From the NCBI GenBank assembly GCA_052143895.1, contig JBKQRT010000320.1, forward strand, positions 81,034 to 145,033: a stretch of DNA of 64,000 nt. Reading direction: 5' to 3'. Positions 59,550-64,000 of this stretch are shown here, piece by piece. Source of the DNA: Bog-756 sp052143895 (GTDB taxonomy: Bacteria; Actinomycetota; Acidimicrobiia; Acidimicrobiales; RAAP-2). The notes below the pieces were generated by a model. The model saw only the letters and a program-made list of their open reading frames with translations. It had not been told where the DNA came from and ran no database searches. The number at the start of each line of letters is the position of its first letter. Within the stretch, counting starts at the first letter, position 1. The position numbers and the translations under genes are program-made.

Positions 59550-60386
59550 TCACCCGAGTGCCCGCCGGATGAATCCGGCCATCCCGACGGCCACCAGCAC
59601 GACGAGGGCGCCGATGGCCACCACGAAGCAGATCCAGGTCTGGATATGGGGGACGCCGGCGGCCATGAGGCCCCGCAGCCCCTCGCTCACGTAGGTCATG
59701 GGGTTGAGGGCCGACACCACCTGGAACCAGCGGAGGTCACCGAGGGAGGGCCACGGGTACTGGCTCGAACCGGTGAAGATGAGGGGGGTCAGCACCAGGG
59801 CGAACGTCACGTTGATCCGGTTGGGCGGCACGAAGGTGCCGAGGATGAGTCCCATCGCCGACCCGAGCAGGGCCCCGAGGACGACCATGGCCACCACGGG
59901 GGCGGCCGTGGCCGCCTGCCAGGGGATCGACCCCAGGATCCAGATGCCGATGGGGAACATCACCGCCGCGGCCACGCAGGCCCGCATGGCCGCGAACACC
60001 ACCTTCTCGACGGCCACCGCCCCGATGGGGAGGGGTGCGAGGAGGCGGTCCTCGATCTCGTTGCTGTAGGAGAACTCGATGACCAGGGGCAGTGCGGTGC
60101 TCTGCAGTCCGGTGAGGACGGCGGCTAGGGCCACCAGCCCCGGGAACAGCACCTGTTCGTAGCCCGGTCGTGCGTAGCCGAGCTCGGTGAGGACCTTGCC
60201 GAACACGAAGAGGAGGAAGAGGGGCTGCAGGATCACCTGGGCCAGGAAGATCGGGAACTCCCGGCCGGTGACGAACAGGTCCCGTCGGAGGATGGCCACG
60301 CCGGTCCGCCACGGTCCCCAGGGGGCGAGGTCGACGAGGGCGACGGCCGGGTCGTCGGTGTCCTCGGTGATCGGCATCGCCGTCAT
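59550..60386 (-). CDS. ABC-2 type exporter permease
   Basis: 278-residue integral membrane protein with about six helices, of the DrrB/NodJ type. RRDLFVTGREFPIFLAQVIL near 35 is the amphipathic start, FVFGKVLTELGYARPGYEQV follows, and FTGSSQYPWPSLGDLRWFQV with SALNPMTYVSEGLRGLM near 230 is the diagnostic C-terminal loop. It forms an exporter with the ATPase encoded just upstream (ATGA overlap 60383-60386). Substrates of this family include drugs, glycolipids and polysaccharides, and none can be assigned. Confidence 0.9.
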   Translation of the reverse strand: MTAMPITEDTDDPAVALVDLAPWGPWRTGVAILRRDLFVTGREFPIFLAQVILQPLFLLFVFGKVLTELGYARPGYEQVLFPGLVALAAVLTGLQSTALPLVIEFSYSNEIEDRLLAPLPIGAVAVEKVVFAAMRACVAAAVMFPIGIWILGSIPWQAATAAPVVAMVVLGALLGSAMGLILGTFVPPNRINVTFALVLTPLIFTGSSQYPWPSLGDLRWFQVVSALNPMTYVSEGLRGLMAAGVPHIQTWICFVVAIGALVVLVAVGMAGFIRRALG

Positions 60387-61459
60387 CGCAGTGCCCGCCC
60401 GGTGAGGTGGATGAAGACGTCCTCGAGGTTGGGCTCGCCCAGCCGGACGTCGGTCAGGCGTCCCCCCGACTCGGTGATGACGTGGGCCACCGGGGCCACG
60501 AACGGGGCGGCCTCGCCCTCCACGTAGATCCGGAACCGCCAGCCGCTGCCGCCGGGGTCGTCCAGCTCCTCGGCGTGGCGGACGCCCTCGAGGGAGGCGA
60601 GGGTGGCCCGGAGCGCGGCGGCGGCGGACCCGGACCCGGGCTCGATGGTGCAGTCGAGGGTGCGGTCGCTGGTCATCCCGCGCACCAGTGCCGCGGGGGT
60701 GTCGAGGGCCAGCAGCGCGCCGTGGTCGATGATGGCCACCCGGTCGCTCAGGGTGGCGGCCTCGTCCATGTCGTGCGTGGTGATCACGACGGTCGTCCCT
60801 GCCTGCTTGAGCTCGGCCACCTTCTCCCACAGGAAGAGGCGGGCGGCCGGGTCGAGCCCCGTCGACGGCTCGTCGAGGAACAGCACGGCCGGCGAGTGCA
60901 TGAGGGCGCGGGCGATCATCATGCGCTGGATCTGGCCGCCCGAGAAGTCGTCGGGCCGGCCGCCGGGCCGGTCGGCCAGCCCGAACTGCTCGAGGAGCTC
61001 GTCGGCCAGCCGCCGGCGCCGGGCCCGGGACACGCCGTGGTAGCTGGCGTGGAACACGAGGTTCTGGCGGACCGAGAGGGACCGGTCGAGGTTGTTCTGT
61101 TGGGGGACCACCCCGAGCACGCGGCGCGCCGCCACCGGGTCGGCGACCACGTCGACCCCGGCCACCCGGGCCCGCCCCCGGGTGGGGCGGATCCTGGTGG
61201 TCAGGATCCCGATGGTCGTGGTCTTGCCGGCGCCGTTCGGTCCGAGGAACCCGAACACCTCCCCCCGGCGGACGTCGAAGGTCACCCCGGCCAACGAGTC
61301 GGTGGGTGCCTTCGGGTAGCGCTTGACCAGACAGGCGACCTCGACGGCGGGGGCGCCGCTCGTGGCGGGGGAGGGGGCGTCGATCGCGGCTCGTGCGCCG
61401 ATGGCCTGGCCACTATCGGATCGGGTGGCACCGGCTCGATCGTGAGGTCCCCCGGTCAT
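60383..61459 (-). CDS. ABC exporter ATPase (DrrA-like)
   Basis: 358-residue ATPase of the DrrA/CcmA group. Walker A GPNGAGKTT near 73-81, VPQQNNLDRSLSVRQNLVFH near 120 with the Q-loop, signature FSGGQIQRM near 172, Walker B VLFLDEPSTGLDP near 192, switch His in TTHDMDEAATLSD near 226. The last 100 residues form the family's regulatory domain (EGVRHAEELDDPGGSGWRFR, LTDVRLGEPNLEDVFIHLTG). A 35-residue polar head precedes the core. ATG 61459 has GAGGAG upstream. First gene of the exporter operon. Confidence 0.92.
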   Translation of the reverse strand: MTGGPHDRAGATRSDSGQAIGARAAIDAPSPATSGAPAVEVACLVKRYPKAPTDSLAGVTFDVRRGEVFGFLGPNGAGKTTTIGILTTRIRPTRGRARVAGVDVVADPVAARRVLGVVPQQNNLDRSLSVRQNLVFHASYHGVSRARRRRLADELLEQFGLADRPGGRPDDFSGGQIQRMMIARALMHSPAVLFLDEPSTGLDPAARLFLWEKVAELKQAGTTVVITTHDMDEAATLSDRVAIIDHGALLALDTPAALVRGMTSDRTLDCTIEPGSGSAAAALRATLASLEGVRHAEELDDPGGSGWRFRIYVEGEAAPFVAPVAHVITESGGRLTDVRLGEPNLEDVFIHLTGRALR

Positions 61460-61639
61460 CCGTCGTGTTCTCCTCGCAGGGCGCCGTCCGACTGGCAGGA
61501 AGGGGTCGACGAAGAGCGCCGACGGCCGGCACCAACATAACCAACCGGCTCCGACCGCTCTTCACCCTCCGACGGGGCGGGGGCACCCCACCGATCGTCT
61601 GCCGCCCGGACGATCACGCTGCGTGGCGGTGGGATGCGA
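61460..61639. other. spacer upstream of the exporter operon
   Basis: 180 nt containing the leader of the minus-strand exporter genes. No coding potential was recognised on either strand, and the promoter was not found by eye. Confidence 0.4.
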
Positions 61640-61947
61640 GAGGTTCGGCGTGCGGGGGCAAGGGCTACAAGTCGGCCTCGGCCCCGGCCGCCTCCCTGGC
61701 CACGGGTGGCACCATCACCTGGACGAAGAGCGGCGGGACCACGACGTTGTCGCTGTCGGCCACCTTGCCGGGCCAGGGTGGCTGCAAGAAGGGCTCCGTC
61801 GAGTAAGACGCCACCGGTTCGGTCACCGCCGCGTCGACCAGCGGCACCGGGATCCCGGCCGTCGGTGACTCGACGTCGGCCCGTGCCTGCGTCAGCGGAA
61901 AGACCGGCGCGATCTCGCTGGTCAAGGGCACCACGATGAGCCTCTGA
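61640..61947 (+). pseudogene. remnant of a hypothetical secreted protein
   Basis: One frame reads as a Gly/Ser/Thr-rich secreted-type domain: ACGGKGYKSASAPAASLATG, GTITWTKSGGTTTLSLSATL, GQGGCKKGSVE, then TAA at 61804-61806, and continues in the same frame DATGSVTAASTSGTGIPAVG, STSARACVSGKTGAISLVKG to the TGA at 61945-61947. The downstream part is protein-like and keeps a Cys, so the TAA looks like a nonsense change of a Tyr codon. No start codon or signal peptide is recognisable upstream. Its paired Cys suggest disulphides. It cannot be assigned to a named family, and the 5' boundary is approximate. Confidence 0.55.
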
Positions 61948-62020
61948 TCAGGCCGGTGCTGCCACCCCGTCGCCCGGAGAGCACCGGGTCCGGCGGGTAA
62001 CGCAGCACCACTGTCGCACC

Positions 62021-62059
62021 GACGATGCCCTGTTCCCTCCACGGGAGCGGGGCATCGTC
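62021..62059 (+). terminator. long hairpin, probable terminator
   Basis: GACGATGCCC (62021-62030) is exactly complementary to GGGCATCGTC (62050-62059). Within the 19-nt loop CCCT and GGGA can pair further. There is no T-run, as is common for high-GC actinobacterial terminators. It lies 74 nt beyond the end of the secreted-protein remnant. Confidence 0.55.
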
Positions 62060-62118
62060 GCGTGTGTGCCCGGTTCATGGCACCCCGTACGCGGGGGTCG
62101 GCGGCGCGGCTCGTCCCG

Positions 62119-62154
62119 TCTCCCGGTCGACGGAGTTCTCCCGGTCGACGGAGT
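62119..62154 (+). repeat. 18-bp perfect tandem repeat
   Basis: TCTCCCGGTCGACGGAGT occurs at 62119-62136 and 62137-62154 without mismatch. The unit contains the palindrome GGTCGACG-like core GTCGAC, so the two copies could form paired regulator sites. Confidence 0.85.
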
Positions 62155-62173
62155 ACGGTACGGGCCACCGTAC
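62153..62173. promoter_or_regulatory. inverted repeat, candidate operator
   Basis: GTACGGT (62153-62159) and ACCGTAC (62167-62173) form a 7-bp inverted repeat around ACGGGCC, directly after the 18-bp tandem repeat. The size suits a dimeric regulator. No regulator gene is adjacent. Confidence 0.4.
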
Positions 62174-62302
62174 GTGCCGACGCGGGCACAGCCCATGGTG
62201 GCGGACGGGTGAGGAGATCCGTGCGGTCGCCGGTGCCGATGGAGGTCGGAGGATGAATCTCGGGGGTGGGGACGTACCGATGGCACCGAAGGGCCTCTGC
62301 GG

Positions 62303-63814
62303 GTGACCCGGTGGAACCCCCTGGCCGGACCGGCCCGTTCGTGGGGCCACTTCGTCCGGCGTCCACGCGCCACCCAGATCCGCACCTTGCTGATCGTGGC
62401 AGCCGTCCTGGCCGGTACCGGCTACTGGATCGCCTCCGCCCCGTCGGCCTCCTCCTCGAAGCCGGTGTCGTCGGTCACCCCGACCAGCGGCCCCAGCCCG
62501 GTGGACGAGGCCAGCACGTCGAGCCGGGGCGTGGCGAGCGGCAGCATCAACGTCGTCTTCCCGGTGGTGTCGCTCAACTCGCTGGCCGGCAAGGAGGGCT
62601 TCGCCGAGGACCTCGAGTTCGGAGAACAGGACCAGGCCATCCGGCTCTTCGTGAAGCAGATCAACGACACCGGCGGGATCAACGGCCGGGCCATCAACCC
62701 GATCATCACGAGCTTCGACCCGGCCGACGAATCGGACATGCGGGGGTTGTGCAAGACCTGGACCGAAGGGTCCCCGGCCGCCTTCGCGGTGCTCGACGGC
62801 ATCGGCGACTGGACCGGCGACAACGAGCTCTGCATCACCCAGGAGGGCCACACCCCGTTCATCGGCCAGTGGACCACGGTGACCAATTGGACCAATCAAG
62901 GATCGCCCTATCTCTGGTGGACCGGACCCGACCAGGCGGCCGTGCTGCAAGCGGTGGTCGACTGGGGGGCGAAGGCCGGGCTGCTGGGCCGGGGGGGCAC
63001 CGGCAAGCTCGGTGTGATCGCCGGCGACCGGGCCTCGGACCAGGCCGCCCTCGACGACTACCTCCTTCCCGACCTGCGGCGAGCCGGCGTCACCCCGGTG
63101 GTCGAGACCGTCGCCTCGGACCCCAACGACACCACCACCACCGACGCCGAGGCCCCGCTCGCCGTCCAGCAGCTCCGCAGTGCCGGTGTCACCTCGGTCG
63201 TCCCCCTCATCCCGTTCAACGTCTTCTTCCCCGTGCTGGAGGCGGAGAGTTCCCAGCAGTACTACCCGCGGCTGTTGCTGAGCGACTACGAGTCGAGCAT
63301 CGAGGCGGCCCTCGGGCTCCTGCCCATCCCATACGCCAAGGCCCTCAACGGACAGGAGGGGGTGACCACCGAGACGCTGGGCGGGATCGATGACGACCGG
63401 CCCGAGAGCCAGGGCGGCTACGACCCCGGGTTGCGCAGCTGCTTCACGCTCTGGCACAAGACCTATCCGCAGGTGCCCCCGGGCGACCTCTCCTTCTACA
63501 TCGAGGAGCAGGGCCCCATCGCCGGCTGGTGCCAGGTCATCCGGCTCTTCGCCGCCGCCGCCCGGGCCGCCGGGCCGGATCTCAACCGCCGTACCTTCGT
63601 GACCGCCATGTCGAAGATCACCGACTTCCCCGGGACCTACGCACCCGTGCTGAGCTACGGACCGGACAAGCGGGACGGGCCCACCCAGTACCAGGTGGTC
63701 GAGTTGCACATCAACTCGCCCGTGTCGGCACAGTGCAAGCTGCCGAAGGATCGCATCCCCCAGATCACCTGCTGGGTCCCGGTCGTCCCCTTCACGCCGC
63801 TGCCCACCGGCTGA
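62303..63814 (+). CDS. orphan ABC-type substrate-binding protein with N-terminal membrane anchor
   Basis: 503-residue periplasmic-binding-protein type I fold. The N-terminus is basic and then hydrophobic (RTLLIVAAVLAGTGYWIA near 27-45) with no lipobox Cys or clear cleavage site, so it is probably anchored by this helix. A Ser/Pro linker follows, and the binding domain starts near 75: INVVFPVVSLNSLAGKEGFA, KQINDTGGINGRAINPIITS, RDWTGDNELCITQEGHTPFI-like EGHTPFIGQWT. Five or more Cys in the mature part suggest disulphides. No permease or ATPase is adjacent. Similar orphan proteins occur near fatty-acid genes in Acidimicrobiia-like genomes. GTG start. Confidence 0.82.
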   Translation: MTRWNPLAGPARSWGHFVRRPRATQIRTLLIVAAVLAGTGYWIASAPSASSSKPVSSVTPTSGPSPVDEASTSSRGVASGSINVVFPVVSLNSLAGKEGFAEDLEFGEQDQAIRLFVKQINDTGGINGRAINPIITSFDPADESDMRGLCKTWTEGSPAAFAVLDGIGDWTGDNELCITQEGHTPFIGQWTTVTNWTNQGSPYLWWTGPDQAAVLQAVVDWGAKAGLLGRGGTGKLGVIAGDRASDQAALDDYLLPDLRRAGVTPVVETVASDPNDTTTTDAEAPLAVQQLRSAGVTSVVPLIPFNVFFPVLEAESSQQYYPRLLLSDYESSIEAALGLLPIPYAKALNGQEGVTTETLGGIDDDRPESQGGYDPGLRSCFTLWHKTYPQVPPGDLSFYIEEQGPIAGWCQVIRLFAAAARAAGPDLNRRTFVTAMSKITDFPGTYAPVLSYGPDKRDGPTQYQVVELHINSPVSAQCKLPKDRIPQITCWVPVVPFTPLPTG

Positions 63815-63856
63815 GCGACCCCGCCGGGGCGCCGGCGGCGCTGGTATACCTGGCGG

Positions 63857-64000
63857 ATGGAGCGCTCATCCCTCGACGCGACCCACCGGCGGCATTGGCA
63901 CGAAGAGGGCTGGTGTGCTGGAGGGGGCCGTGCCGGCCAACGACCTCGCCGCCGCCCAGGAGGACGTCACCCGGCTCTTCCCGTCACCCGACGCCGTCCG
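63857..64000 (+). pseudogene. phytanoyl-CoA dioxygenase-like gene, 5' end only, frameshifted
   Basis: The window ends inside this gene. From ATG 63857 the first frame reads LDATHRRHWHEEGWC, and from about 63915 another frame reads VLEGAVPANDLAAAQEDVTR, LFPSPDAV. Together they form a continuous PhyH-like N-terminus (HEEGWC-VLEGAVPANDL). The break is in a GT run (GGTGTGCTGG), where loss of one GT dinucleotide would explain it. Either the gene is damaged, a sequencing error is present, or translation starts at GTG 63915. The 2OG/iron-binding region is beyond the window. Confidence 0.5.

Larger units (their letters stand above)
61948..62302. other. 355-nt repeat-bearing spacer before the orphan binding protein
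   Basis: No gene is visible. It contains a strong hairpin (62021-62059), an 18-bp tandem duplication (62119-62154) and an adjoining 7-bp inverted repeat (62153-62173), with the GTG of the binding protein 130 nt further on. This looks like a terminator followed by a regulatory region. Confidence 0.5.

Noticed and set aside
1..64000. CRISPR array, tRNA, rRNA, integrase, transposase or phage genes
   Set aside because: No spaced direct repeats, cloverleaf sequences or recognisable mobile-element proteins were seen on either strand.
1..64000. Defence system, toxin-antitoxin pair or biosynthetic megasynthase
   Set aside because: No nuclease, helicase, methyltransferase, toxin or modular synthase domain was found among the genes.

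Overview
The window is about 72% G+C by eye, with many GTG starts, start/stop overlaps of the GTGA/ATGA type, and TANNNT boxes placed 5-9 nt before start codons with no Shine-Dalgarno sequence. With the gene content (many acyl-CoA dehydrogenases, synthetases, thiolases, CaiB transferases, P450s, F420/FMN luciferase-like enzymes), this points to a chromosomal segment of a high-GC actinobacterium, with Acidimicrobiia or a mycobacterium-like lineage the best guesses. No rRNA, tRNA, transposase, integrase, phage gene or CRISPR array was seen. About 60 genes were placed, and at least five are visibly damaged or truncated.

Layout. 1-5.2 kb: a divergent pair of acyl-CoA dehydrogenase (ACAD) subunits, a synthetase, a MaoC hydratase and a luciferase-like oxidoreductase. 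5.2-9.2 kb: a divergent cluster of a short synthetase C-terminal domain, a crotonase and a CaiB transferase that both appear circularly permuted, and an amidohydrolase. 9.3-19.7 kb: metal-dependent hydrolase, CaiB transferase, SDR, P450, phosphotransferase, synthetase, frameshifted enoyl-CoA hydratase and copper amine oxidase. 19.8-28.6 kb: P450-type ferredoxin, a fused tandem ACAD of FadE34 type, a second ACAD, the wreck of a phosphotransferase, SDR, D-aminoacylase-like hydrolase, a second metal-dependent hydrolase and a decayed SDR. 28.6-34.3 kb: VOC protein, Gfo/Idh oxidoreductase and synthetase in an overlapping operon, then RidA, RraA, cupin and ureidoglycolate-lyase-like genes.

34.4-40.8 kb is a branched-chain-type ABC importer (lipoprotein, fused LivH-LivM permease, two ATPases) translationally coupled to a thiolase, behind a recognisable promoter. 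40.8-48.2 kb on the minus strand holds LOG-like protein, SDR, enoyl-CoA hydratase, a third metal-dependent hydrolase, a Cys-less thiolase and an ACAD, with the partner ACAD divergent. 48.2-55.1 kb: TetR regulator divergent from a P450, a GMC dehydrogenase with its small subunit, and an aldolase-type thiolase with its DUF35 partner and a 2-hydroxyacid dehydrogenase. 55.2-64 kb: FGGY kinase, zinc alcohol dehydrogenase, SDR, PIG-L deacetylase, ABC-2 exporter, a repeat-bearing spacer with a gene remnant, an orphan binding protein, and the start of a frameshifted phytanoyl-CoA dioxygenase-like gene.

Taken together this looks like a catabolic region in which a cyclic, steroid-like or branched carboxylate is imported, hydroxylated by P450s, activated by CoA ligases or CoA transfer, and shortened by beta-oxidation with heteromeric ACADs, hydratases, SDRs and both Claisen-type and aldol-type thiolases. 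The substrate cannot be read from the sequence. The most unusual observation is the pair of circularly permuted CoA enzymes at 5.6-7.8 kb.
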